From positions 58,009 through 122,008 of the forward strand of contig CAUYUJ010022549.1 of the NCBI GenBank assembly GCA_963575745.1: a stretch of 64,000 nucleotides of DNA. Reading direction: 5' to 3'. A model generated the notes under the pieces. The model did no database searches. It saw nothing but the letters and a program-made list of their open reading frames with translations, and was not told where the DNA came from. The position numbers and the translations under genes were made by a program. Below, one piece after another: positions 20,346 through 30,832 of this stretch (position 1 is its first letter; the number at the start of each line of letters is the position of its first letter). Origin of the DNA: Prorocentrum cordatum. Its lineage: Eukaryota; Sar; Dinophyceae; Prorocentrales; Prorocentraceae.

Positions 20346-21299
20346 TTCCTCTTCGATGTGTTGGCCGGGCGCTCGGCGCCAGCGGGGCGAGGGGGGCGCT
20401 TCGCGCATCGCCGCTTCGCCATGGCGAGACGCGCGACTGGGGGCGAACGAGCCGCAGCGGTGGACGCTGCCGCAGCGGCGGCCGCGAAGGCGAAGAAACG
20501 CCAGCTGGGCCAGAAGGTCCGGAAGCTGAAGCAGAGGCTGTAAGAGAAACGGGCCCAGTTGGGGCCCTCGACCAGGCGCGTCGCGAGGCGGCCGCAGCCG
20601 CGGAGGCGGCGGGGCCCGTCCTCGCACAGGCGGCGGATGATAAAGAGTCCGACGGGGGCGAAGAGAAGTCGTCTGACGGCGAGTTGTCGAGCACCGAGTA
20701 AGAGGAAGAGGGCGCGGAGAAGGGGGGGGGTGCAACCGCGGCCGCGGAGGGCCAGCAGCAGAATGAGTGCGCTGTGGTAGAGTCTTCGCCTTCGGAAGTT
20801 CCGCCGCCGCAGCGAGAGCGAAAGCGCGGGGCGCTGCCGAGGGCAAAGGGTCCGCCGGCCAAGCGTGAGGAAGCGCATCTGCGGCCAGCTGCCATGAAGG
20901 TGGTCAAGAAGGATCTCATGAAAGGAAAGTCGAGGGCGAGGGCCGAGCGCAGTCCCGCAGACCACCCCTCGCCCGCGACGCGCGACGACGAGGCCGAGGA
21001 GGGCGATGAGGAGGAGGGGGCGAGCGAGGCCGAGGCCCAGGTGGGCGGCGAGGGCGAGGGGCGGAACCGTAGCGCGGGGCAAGAGCACCGCGGCCACCAG
21101 CGTTGCCCGCGGCCGCCCGCGTCCGCGCCACCGGCGCGCCTCCCCCCGCCGGAGGGGGGTTCGCGCGACCGCAGATCGCGGAGCCCCCGCGCGCGATTCG
21201 CAGGAGCTGCCCCGAAGGCATGCCCGCGTGACCCTCGCGAAGTACGGCCCCCGGTGCGGGCGCCGCGCCGTGGACCACAGCCCCAGTGGAACGCTTCCC

Positions 21300-22262
21300 G
21301 CCCATGGACAACACCAGGGGGAGTTCATCCCGCCCACTCTCGCATTGGCTTTCAACTCGGCGGTCCTCGCGAGCGAGGCGACCGCGGCCGCGTTCGCGGA
21401 TTGGGCCATGGAACAAAATGCTGAGCTCATCTTCATCCTTTGCGACCCTGACCTACTTGCAGCCGCGCGCGGCAGCGATGGTCGGGCCTCGAAGGCGTTG
21501 GTCCGCGCCCTCGAGGAGACCGTCGCGGTGCGCAACAGCACCGAGGATAAGTATCGGCTCAAAGAGGACCTGATGGCGCCCCATGACGAGAAGGTTGGGA
21601 TGGTGCTGTCGTGCTGCAGCCAGGTCATGGATGCCGCAGTCGCGGCGCAGGAAGCGTCGGGGCCGCGCATCTGGCGGGCCATCCGGACCAACTTGCGCGG
21701 CCCCACAGGGAACCCAGAGGTCGCGCTTAATGTCGTGGTCTTTTCGAGGTGGCAGGCCGAATGCGGGGCGCGGAAGGGCCGGCCGCGGCAGCGGGTCGCT
21801 GCGCACTGGCAACGCCGCGCCCTGACGGCCATCCACGACAAGGACGTCCGCTTCGCGCTCGGCCTCTTCGACATCCCAAACGCAGTCGCGGCGGAGTTCT
21901 TCCGCGACGGCGGAGCTCCGAACACCGCGCCGATAGCGGTCGTCTACCAAGCGGGAAAAGCGAGTGGCCGAGAACCAGTTCGCGACGCACCAGAACTGGG
22001 TCGTGCCACTTGGAGAGTGCGAAGTCCGAGTGGCAACTTACCAAGAACGCGCTGGCTGGCGAAGACAAATACTTCCGCCATCGCATCGGGATGGGGCACG
22101 GCTCCCGACGTGCCACAGTGGAAGCACGATGCAAACCGCAGTCGCGGGACACGGCGTCAGTCCTACAAGATGGCGCTGCCGCCGCTGGGCAAAGTCGCCC
22201 AGAAGGAGATCAGCTGGGAGACCCACTCGCAGCGCCGCAAGGAGGGCATCCACCATAACTAG
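21300..22262 (+). pseudogene. Conserved unknown protein a3 (copy A)
   Basis: The best-preserved frame of the duplication. It is open from 21006, protein-like from about 21318 (FIPPTLALAFNS), and continues with ADWAMEQNAELIFILCDPDL, ALVRALEETVAVRNSTEDK, MVLSCCSQVMDAAVAAQEAS and ALTAIHDKDVRFALGLFDIP, then AVAAEFFRDGG. It stops at 22260-22262 after a local change. In A' the equivalent frame continues a further 48 residues to a Lys/Asp-rich end. Here that tail is open in another frame (to 22407), so the C-terminus is frame-broken in A while A' is broken nearer the N-terminus. No family was recognised. The upstream Glu/Arg/Ala-rich stretch (20500-21250) may belong to the same gene. Confidence 0.4.
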
Positions 22263-22589
22263 GTACATCTTCATCGGCCACGGGCGCCAGGGCCAGAACG
22301 CCGCGGAAAGGCAGCGCGCCGAGCCCCACTGGAAGACGGACGACAGGAAGAAGGGCGACTGGAAGAAGGACGCCTTGCAGAAGGACGTCGATCTCCGCGA
22401 TCTGTGAGCCTCAAGCGCGCTGGCGCAGTGCGGCAAAAGCGCAGCGGTGCAGTGCGGCTAAAGCGCAGCGGCGCCAGAGCCTGCAGTCGCGGCGCGGGCG
22501 CCTGGCGCGGGGGCGCACGCAGCTCCGCCTGAGTGTGCCAGCTACAGCATATCCACTCGCAGTGGAAAAATATTATTCCTGCTATTCCT

Positions 22590-22597
22590 TGTCCTCC

Positions 22598-22628
<31 letters not shown>

Positions 22629-22925
22629 CCCCCCCTCCGCCTCCTGCTGCTGCTGCTTCTCCTCCTCCTCCTCCTCGTCCTCATCCAGGATCGCTGGCGC
22701 CTCCGTCCTCCTGTTCCTCCTCCTCCTCCTCCTCCTGCTCCTCCTCCTGCTGCGCCCCCTCCTCCTCCTCCTCCTCCTTCTCCTTCTCCTTCGTCTCCTT
22801 CGTTTCCTCCTCCTCGCTCCTCCTGACCCTCCTCCTTCTCCTCCTCCATGCCCCCCCCCCCCCCCCCGTTCCTCATGCCATCCTCATCTTCGCCCTCGCC
22901 CCCCTCGCCCTCGCGCCCCCCGTTG
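22590..22925. repeat. TCC/CGT polypyrimidine tract (copy A)
   Basis: (CGT)n then (CCT)n tract with a C run at 22851-22867; counterpart at 50725-51070. Confidence 0.85.
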
Positions 22926-23550
22926 GCTTCGATATCGCCGCCAACATCGACCGTCGCCAGCCGCGTCAATGTCGTCATCGTCGCCGTTTGTCGTTCGGTC
23001 TGCAGCTGTATCTCGATCGCAGCTGCTGCTTACTTACGGTTTGCGCGGTGCGAGTTGCGCACCTCCTCGCGAAGGCAGCCCCGGCCATAGGCCGCAGTCG
23101 CGGCGCGTTCTCCGGGGGCCTCGCCCCGCAGTCCGCGGGCCCGCGCAACGGGCGCCAGCGCAGTCGCGACGGATGAGGAGGCAGCCCGGCAGCTGGGAAT
23201 CTCCCAGGCGGCAGCAGCGCGCAGGCAGCGGTTTCGGAAGAATGGCCAGGACAAAGCCCGTGTCCCACTGCAGTTGCTTGCCCCACGCCCGCTGAATCGA
23301 GGGGGGCGCTTGCCCTCGGGGCGAGGGGGCGCGCGAGCTTGCCGCGCAGATCATCGCGGCTGGGTTCTCGCAGGCTGAAGCTGACCGCGAGGCCGCGTGC
23401 AATGAGGAGTACCCAACAACAATACTCGTGGGTGAATCGAAGGAAAACGCCGTTTCGAGACGCACGCTGATTTCAACGTGAAGAAAGCGAAGGGGCACCT
23501 CAAGGATTGTTTCTTCCGCAGTAGCGGAGGGGTTCTTCATCAGGTGCTGT

Positions 23551-23859
23551 TTGGGGCGCTGTCGCGCTCTCGTTTGCGCCTTGCGCTGCGGGCGGCGGCG
23601 GCGGGCGCGAAGCGGCCGACCCCCGAAGAACGACCCAGTCGCCAAACAGCTCGTGTACCAGGGGATGTTGATGGAGGCGCCTTCCTGGGAGATCATGGTG
23701 AAGGAACCTCTCGGCGGATTGCTGATTAGCCAATCCTTGAATAAGGGCGGCGATTTTGCCGCGCGCACGACTGAAGCCATTGCGCTGCGCGTGTTGCGCG
23801 CCGCAGTGAGCAAGGCCCGGATTGTGCAGTCGCGGACCATGTGGACTTCTTCAGCATAG
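23551..23859 (+). CDS. Conserved open frame a5 (copy A)
   Basis: From about 23626 the frame reads NDPVAKQLVYQGMLMEAPSW, EIMVKEPLGGLLISQSLNKG and EAIALRVLRAAVSKARIVQS, ending at 23859. Copy A' preserves it almost residue for residue (51670-52002). The downstream protein-like segment (IETVSPHFDRVV) is in another frame, so introns or frameshifts separate the pieces. Function unknown. Confidence 0.3.
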   Translation: MGRCRALVCALRCGRRRRARSGRPPKNDPVAKQLVYQGMLMEAPSWEIMVKEPLGGLLISQSLNKGGDFAARTTEAIALRVLRAAVSKARIVQSRTMWTSSA

Positions 23860-23972
23860 AAACGGTGAGTCCACACTTCGATCGGGTCGTCCAGGATCCC
23901 AACGTCGTGGGGCCCTTCGATTTCGCGGTCGGGCTCGGAAGCATCAAGGCAGCGTCGGTCGGTCTCTTGCTT

Positions 23973-24142
23973 TCACCACTCACCAAACCGCCCCAACCCA
24001 ACCCGAAAGCTTCAATTTGACTTCCATTTCCAGTTGGGGGGGGGGGGTCGGGGAACATCGAGAAAACACACGTGGAACCCGTGCCACCCCAACCCGAAAT
24101 TCGGGTCTTCGGGTTGGGTTGGGGTGGTCTGGTAGGTAGTCA
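23973..24142. mobile_element. 170-bp MITE with 36-bp terminal inverted repeats
   Basis: The insertion is present in block A and absent from the same point of A' (at about 52113), where the sequence runs uninterrupted through CTCTTGCTTGGG. Its ends, TCACCACTCACC.. and ..GGTAGGTAGTCA, form an inverted repeat of about 36 bp with six mismatches, including the perfect inner core CCCCAACCCAACCCGAA. The 5-bp word TGCTT flanks it on both sides (23968-23972 and 24143-24147) as a target-site duplication. It encodes no protein. Confidence 0.88.
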
Positions 24143-24684
24143 TGCTTGGGTTTTGCCGAGCATGCGTGAACTCCAAAAGGCGAGCTCTGCGCCTCAGCGC
24201 CGACGGGCTCGCCGACAAGTTGGCCGTCGACGCGCCGCGGGTCAAGGAGGCCGTGGTCGCGCGCTGCCGCAGGAACGCGCCGGCTCGGAAACAGAGGGCA
24301 GGATGCCGCGGCGTGGCGCCCAGACCCAGAGCTGCGCTGGTCAAAAAACATGAGTGGGGAGACGTCGTCTGCAGCGCCAACACCGCCATGTTGATGTATT
24401 CGCATCGCGCGGCCGACGCAGCCAGCGCCGTGGAACGCCAACTCGCGTTCAAGTCGAATTTGCGCCTGGAGGCCACAAGCGCACTCAGCGAATCTTCCGG
24501 GACTTTCCCCAACGCCGGGGTCTGGTGGATGCTCGCATCGAGATTGTGCGAGCTCGCGAGAAAGTTCTGGGTGGTTTGGACAGTGGGGATGATCGCGGCA
24601 AACTGGAAGGCGCAGTGGCGCGTCTGGACGACCCTAAGAAACCGACCTGGCTCGATTTCGCGAGATTGCCTGCTGCCAGAAAGC

Positions 24685-25640
24685 TTACACCGCCCCAAGT
24701 GGCACTTAGAACATTTGCATCTGGCACCTAGAACTCGTCCGTCTTCGGGCCAACTGACCTCGACGTAGCGCGGCCCTGAGCCGATGAGGACGTACCTTCC
24801 CCTGGAAGGAATGCTCGACGTGCGTGGCCGCATGGTATTGTTGTACTGCTTCCATATTGGATTCGCATTGGGTCATATTGGGGCCATAGGCGTCATACTT
24901 GAATCGTTGGATGATCTCGGGGTCGATTCGGCGTCGCGCGGTGCTTCTGGCTCCGTCTTAGCGCCACAAGGGCTTTTCTTGGGGTTATGTCGGGGTTCGT
25001 ATGGGCCACCTTGGGATCATCTTGGATTTACGGATTCGTTCGGGAACTACACTTGGGCCACGAAGTTGGGGTCGTCGTAGGGCCCTGTTGGGGTCGTCTT
25101 GGGACCATCGCGGGATCACGGTGGATCGCGATTTTGTCATGGGGTCATCTTAGTGTCGCGTTAGGGTCCAGGGGCCGCCCCAGGACCGCGGTGTCTCGTG
25201 AGGGTCGCCTTGGGATCGCATTGCGATCGCGGGCCGCGACGAACTCCCTCCTGCTCGCCGTCCTATGCGGGATGGGGGGGGGGGGGGGGGGCAGCCAACC
25301 AGCGTGATCGCCGGCTGGCGGCGCGGGGTCGGTGTTCTGACCTTGGTGGCAACATCGATGCTTGTGAGGGTCGCAGGGCGTTCGGCGCCCGCGGGTAGTG
25401 CCGAGATGGCCACGTGGCTAAGGGGCGGGGCAAAAGAAAAAGGGGCCTAGGAAGGATGGGCAGCGAGGGGGGCGAGGAGGAGGCGGAGGGGGGGGAGGGG
25501 CAACTCGGAGGAAAGGGAGGAGGAAACGGAGGACGACAATGCATATGGACACACTAGAAGGAGGGGGGGGGCGGGGCCGGAAGTGAACCAGGAGGAGGGG
25601 CAACAGGAGAAAAAGGGGTTAGAGGAGGGAAGGATGATAA
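24685..25640 (+). repeat. Inverted repeat X (left boundary of the central block)
   Basis: Starts at TTACACCGCCCCAAGTGGCAC exactly where block A stops and matches the reverse complement of 44165-45188 along its length. It includes GAGCCGATGAGGAC, a run of GGGTC/GGGATC words, an 18-G tract (25275-25292) where X' has 47 C, the box GGCGGCGCGGGGTCGGTG, and a purine-rich end. No coding capacity was seen. Confidence 0.9.
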
Positions 25641-25689
25641 CGAGGAGGACGAATAGGAAGCGGAAGACTTGAAGGCGTGGAGGGGCATG

Positions 25690-28600
25690 GAGAGACTGAG
25701 GGCGAGGCCAAGTTGGCAAGTTGTCGCTTGCCCCCGAGGTGCTCAGCGGCCTCATGGGCCCCCCGGAGGCCCATAACTTGCCAGAAACGTAAGGCAATGT
25801 ACCGACAACAATCAAAACATAACAAATCACTCGACCCCCGATCCTCGAGCGTCGGGGTGTCGATGATGCCTCTGGCGCTGTTGCTAGATAGTGCCTCTGC
25901 CGCTGCTATTGCAGCTGTTGCAGCTGATCTTTTCGCCGCTGCTGTTTCTTATGATGCTGGCTTCGCGCTCTGATGCTCCTCTTGTTGCTGCTGATGCTGG
26001 TGTACCACTCTCCCGAACAGAACAATTTGATGCAAGTAGGCGTTGGTCCATGGGGTGTTCTTGGGATCGTTGCGACGCCGCATTGAGGTCGTTGCGTTTT
26101 GGGATCACCTTGAGGTCACATTGGAACCATGTGGGAGTCTTTCGGAGGTGGTGCATCGAGGACCGAAGAACCCACATCGGGTTTCGAGGATTGACGGCTG
26201 CAGAGCAATTTACAGGATAGCATCGGGGATGGAGCATCGCGGATCGGCATCGCGGGTCGACGATCGAGGTGCAAGGATCGAACATCGCGGATTGAACATC
26301 ACGGGTCGAAGATCGAGGAACGAGCGTCGCAGATCGAGCATCGAGGGTCGAATGGCACCAGCCCTGCAGAACGTGAGGTGGTTTAGTTAGGGAGCTCACC
26401 CTTCTTTCTTCTTATGCTGCAAAGACCCTGCAATACCCTGCGAAGGCCCCCTGCAAAACCCCTTTCAAAGGCCACTGCAATACCTTGCAAAGATCCTGCA
26501 AAGACCCTTGCAATACCCTGCAAACCAGACCCTGCAATACCCTGCGAAGACCCTTGAAATCCTTGCAATGACAGTGCAATGCCCTGCAATGACCCTGCAA
26601 TCCCACAAGCCCTCCGGGCGTGGGTCGTCGAAGGGATTCTCTCTTCCAGCCCCAGAATACAATGCATGCAAGTGGCGCGTCACGTGCGTGCCCAAACCCC
26701 GAAAAGGCCCCCCCTCCAAAGGGCCTCAAGAGTGACCAGGAGGATTCCAAGAGGGCCCGAGAGGTTTTGGGAGAGCCCCAAGGGGACCCCGCGATGACCC
26801 CCACGAGGGCCCCAAGAGGCCCCCCCGACGGATGCTACAACTGGGGTGTGCGTTTGTGTGCGTTGTAGCATCCGTTGGGGGGCCTCTTGGGGCCCTCTTG
26901 GGGGCCCCTGGAGGTGGTGGTGGAGCCCGCGGGGGGGTCCAAGAGAGCTTTGGAAAAGGGGCCCAAGAGGGCCCCGAGAAGACACCCGACGGACGCTAGA
27001 ACCGGAGGGGTGCGTTGTGGCATCCGTTGGGTGCCCTCTTTGGAGCAATCTTGGGGCCCTCTTGGAGTCCTACTGGGGCGCCCTGAAGGCGCGGGGGGAG
27101 CCCGCAGACAGCCCCGATGGGGCCCCAATACTGCCCCAAGAGAGCCCCAAGACGGCACCCGACGGATGCTACAACACGGGGGGCTTTGTAGCATCCGTCG
27201 GGGGCCATCTTGGGGCCTCTTGAGGCCCTCCGAAACCGCACTGGAAGGCCCTGGAAGGCCCCGAGAGGGCCCCAAGATGACGCCAAAATAACCTCAGGGT
27301 CCAACAACCTGTCACAAAACACTTTGTTCGTGACAGGCTATTGGCTCCTCTTGGAGCCCTGTTGAGGCCCGCTGAGACCGCGCTGGAGGGTCCTGGCCCT
27401 AAGAGAGCCCCAAGACGGCCGACAGCGGGCCCCAAGAAGGCCCCAAGGTGGCCCAAGGGACAGCCACGTGGGCCTCTCGTGCATGACAAGTTTTGTAAAC
27501 GACCTCTCTTGTATATGACACGTCTCGTTTACGACTACTATTATAGATGGCCCCTCGGATCCAGAACAGGCCCGACCACTAACAGATTTTGCGGATGTCT
27601 CTGCCGGAGGACCTCTGGCCAGAATCCCACCAGGCTTCTGGGCGCAGCTGGTCTACAGCGTTTGCTCTTCCATCGTCCCTTTTCCCCTTTGTGGATGGGT
27701 TTGCCCCTCCCTCTCCCCCTCTCCCCCTGGGTTTGGACGGGGGGGCGGGGAGGCGCTGGAGCGTCCAAGATGGCCCAAGATGGCTCCAAGATGGCCTCAG
27801 AGAGCCCAGGGTGACATCCAGGGTGGGTTAAGATGGTTCAATATTTTTTCCAAAATGCTTCAAAATGCCAAAAGATCGCCCCAAGACGGGTTCACATGGC
27901 TTTGGGGCCTCCAGAGGACGCCCCAAACAGGCCACAACAGTTTCCCAAACCTAAATGTAATCGGTGTTGTTTGACTTCTCGCCTTGTCGCTTCCGGGAAG
28001 CCTTAAGACGGTTCCAAGATGAACCAAGGCCCAGGAGGGCTCCAAGACAGCTCCAAGAGCGCCCTAAAAGCCTAAGAGGGCCCCAGGAGGCGATCATAAT
28101 GGGTTTTCGAGGCGCAGGGCAAATTATCCCCGCTGTGTGAGCAACACATACTTTTAACACCACGTTGGCTTTAAAGGATGTTTGCTTTTCGGAGGTATCT
28201 TTGGGAGGCGTTTGGCCCAAGGGGGCTCCAAGATGGCCCCATATGCTTCAAGATGGCATCAAAGATGGCGCAAGATGGCCTCCAAGAGATCATGCCGCTC
28301 TAAGACGGGTGCAAGTGGCCCCAAGAGGCCCAAATCCTTCCCAAGCCTTGATCTAATCAGTGAGTTTGGCCTTCTCGCAGGCTCGCTTCCGATAGCCTAT
28401 ACCTCAAGATGGCTCCAAGAGGGCCCAAGAGAGGCCCAAGAGGGGCCCAAGAGGCCTCCGAGACAGCCCCAGGAGCGCCCAAGACTCGCCCAAGAGGCGA
28501 CCTTAGGGACTGTAGACGGGCAGCGCTAATTGACCCCCTATCTTTGATCAACACACACATTGAGAACACACACACACAGGTCTGATTGTGTTTAGCTTTT

Positions 28601-30050
28601 CGGGGGCCTCTGTGGGAGTCTTTTGGCGCAATAGAGCTCCAAGGTGACCCCCGATGCTTTAAAATAGCTGTAAATACGACGCAATCCGGCCACAAAGTAT
28701 CCAAGACGGCCTCCAATATGCCTCCAAGACACACCATGATGGCTCCAAGATGGGAACAATTGGCAACGGAGACTTTCAATGACGCCCACGAGAAACCCAA
28801 ACCCTTTTGCGAACCTAAATAACATTACTGATGTGTGCCGTCTCGCTTGTTCGCTCCCGATGGGGTTCTGAAGCCCCAAGATGGCTCCACGATGGCCTAA
28901 GAGGGCCCAAAGAGAGGCCCAATATGGCCCCAAGACAGCCCCAAGAACGCCCAAGAACGCCCCACGAGGCGACTTTGGAGGCTCAAGAGGGGCAGCGCTG
29001 ATTGAGGGCTCCCACTTCCGAGATCGATGTTCTCCAAGATGGCCCAAGAAAGGCATCCACGGCCTCTCAAAGAGCTGCAAAATTGCCTCAAGAAGCGCCC
29101 AAGAGGCCCCCACGAAGACAATGAGAGGCCCCTTAAGCGGCCCCAAACAGGCCCCAAGATCCCCCCCCCAGAAGCACAAAATATGCCTAGAGAGGTCCCC
29201 AGGGCCGCCAAGAGAGGCCCCCAAGACGCCCCAAGAGGCCTCCACGGAATGCCCAAAAGATATCCCTAGAGACTCCGAAACGCATCCAAGAGGCGTATGT
29301 CCCTCATGCTCGCCCTCCTCCTCCTCGTTCTCCCCCTCCTCATCCGCCAATGCCTCCTCCTTCTCCCTCCTCCCTCCTCCCTCATCCATCCCACTTTTCC
29401 TTCGAACGATAACGGCTACCCCTTCTTTGCTTTCACGCTTCTTTGATTACTTCAACTCGCCTGGGCATCGTTTCTGGATGGGCTGGTTGGGGATACGCGA
29501 AGCGTCAATCAGTTGTTCTGACCACAGCAGGACATTTTTGGAAATAGGCATACGACGCGCACCACACACACGCAGAGGTATGTACATATGTGTACACACG
29601 TCGTGCACTATATGTGATACAGTATGCGTGTAGCACGATCTATATGGTGCAACATTGTTGGTGTCATTCGTCCGTGCTGCTATATACGGGGACCATACGT
29701 TCGGTGCAATCTACGTGATGCAGACAACGCGTTGTCTTACATGTCGTGCAATATACACGGTGCTGTCCATATGTATATGTTGCGATATACACATACATAC
29801 ACACTGTCTGCGTCTGTACATGTGCACATACTATATGTGTGTGCGTGTCTACACACATGTGGCACAAACAGCGGGATGCAATCGACGCGGTGCAATGGGA
29901 CGCAGCTTTTGTTTGCAACCTTTGTTATGCATTGAATGTGATGTGGTCTATGATCTGCAATCTGGGTGGTAATGTGATGTTTCGACCTATAGTGTGCCTT
30001 CGGTTGGATGTGATGTACATGTGTGGTATGTGCGCGGTGCAGAGTGCAAC
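25690..30050 (+). repeat. Left arm of a 9.2-kb degenerate palindrome
   Basis: Read outward to inward, the arm contains CCAGAAACGT and ATCCTCGAGCGTCGGGG (about 25780-25860), a GCTGTTGCAGCTG region, a GATCG-rich stretch (26220-26360), TGCAATACCCTGC repeats (26410-26620), 'caagagggcccc' repeats (26690-27480), a stretch with CATGACAAGTTTTGTA (27480-27740), 'aagatggcccca' repeats with a unit of about 430 bases (27760-29290), and a CATATGT/ATACAC-rich part (29560-30050). Each of these recurs in reverse order and orientation in 30833-34930. No genes were recognised. Confidence 0.88.
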
Positions 30051-30289
30051 CTTCGTCATCACCACGTCATCATCGCAGCCAATCCGTCGCACGCCGCCAT
30101 CACGCCATCATCATCACGTCATCGGCACGTCATCATCATCACGCCATCATCGCCATGACGTCATCATTGCATCATGAATCACGTCGTCATCTTCGCGCCC
30201 AAATAATGGTCACACCGTCATCAAAACTACGTGAAGAACCAAACCGATTTGATTTTGCGCACTGAGCAAGAGTTCATCGATCTGGCCTT

Positions 30290-30548
30290 GGAAACCCACC
30301 GAATCCAATGAGGCTGACCCCCCGGTGGGGGGGGTCAGCCTCATTGGAGACGGCCGGATCGCATGGCCAGAACGATCGACTGTTGCGTTCGGCAGAGAAA
30401 CCAATGAGGCTGACCCCCCTGGGGGGGGGGGATTCCCCTCATTGGTTTCTCTGCCGGACGCAAGAGTCGATCGTTCTGGCCTTGCGATCTGGCCGTCTCC
30501 AATGAGGCTGACCCCCCCGAGGGGGGGGGGGTCAGCCTCATTGGATTC
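30290..30548. repeat. Nested mini-palindrome at the centre of the large palindrome
   Basis: Three hairpins, each opening with CCAATGAGGCTGACC and two closing with GGTCAGCCTCATTGG, lie at about 30304-30346, 30405-30445 and 30499-30543. The sequences between them (CGGCCGGATCGCATGGCCAG against the reverse complement at about 30470-30500, and CGGCAGAGAAACC against GGTTTCTCTGCCG) are also complementary. The whole 240-bp segment folds on itself around position 30425. Confidence 0.92.
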
Positions 30549-30683
30549 TCTTCTAGACAGGCACTCCGCCCACCAAGCCTCCCGGAAGACGTTCCCGGGA
30601 CATCTCCGGCGGCCATCGTCCAAACCGGCAACATATGCTCATTGGAGTCGGCCGGTCTCCAATGAGGGCGCCTTCCCGGGAGA

Positions 30684-30812
30684 GCCTCCCGGGAGCCAAT
30701 TCCGGCTTGAGGTCATGGTGCCCGGGCCTCCCGGGAGCCAATTCCGGCTTGAGGTCATGGCGCCGGGGCCTCCCGGGAGCCAATTCCGGCTTGAAGTGTG
30801 CCTCCCGGGGCC
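30684..30812 (+). repeat. Three-copy 42-bp tandem repeat
   Basis: Units start with GCCTCCCGGGAGCCAATTCC at 30684, 30726 and 30768 and continue with GGCTTGAGGTCATGG. The CCTCCCGGGAGG core is itself palindromic. The array lies in the spacer of the large palindrome and has no counterpart in the left half. Confidence 0.9.
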
Positions 30813-30832
30813 TCCCGGGAAGCCCATAAATT

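Larger units (their letters stand above)
17053..24684 (+). repeat. Segmental duplication, copy A (7.6 kb)
   Basis: Block A matches 45189-52653 in direct orientation, collinear over its whole length at an offset of about 28.1 kb, with scattered substitutions and small indels. It begins at TCGTTCGCCCCGTCC inside the last satellite unit. It ends abruptly at CTGCTGCCAGAAAGC, where repeat X starts. Differences include a 170-bp insertion (23973-24142) present only here. The block contains a 130-bp tandem repeat, several conserved but broken reading frames and two polypyrimidine tracts. Confidence 0.92.

Noticed and set aside
18428-22262. Reverse-strand 895-residue frame across block A
   Set aside because: It runs through polypyrimidine tracts and opposite the better, copy-conserved forward frames; its composition is Arg/Ala/Ser/Glu low complexity.
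28000-29290. Host gene in the 'caagatggcccca' region
   Set aside because: Many short ATG-containing frames arise from AAGATGGCC words; none persists or resembles a protein.
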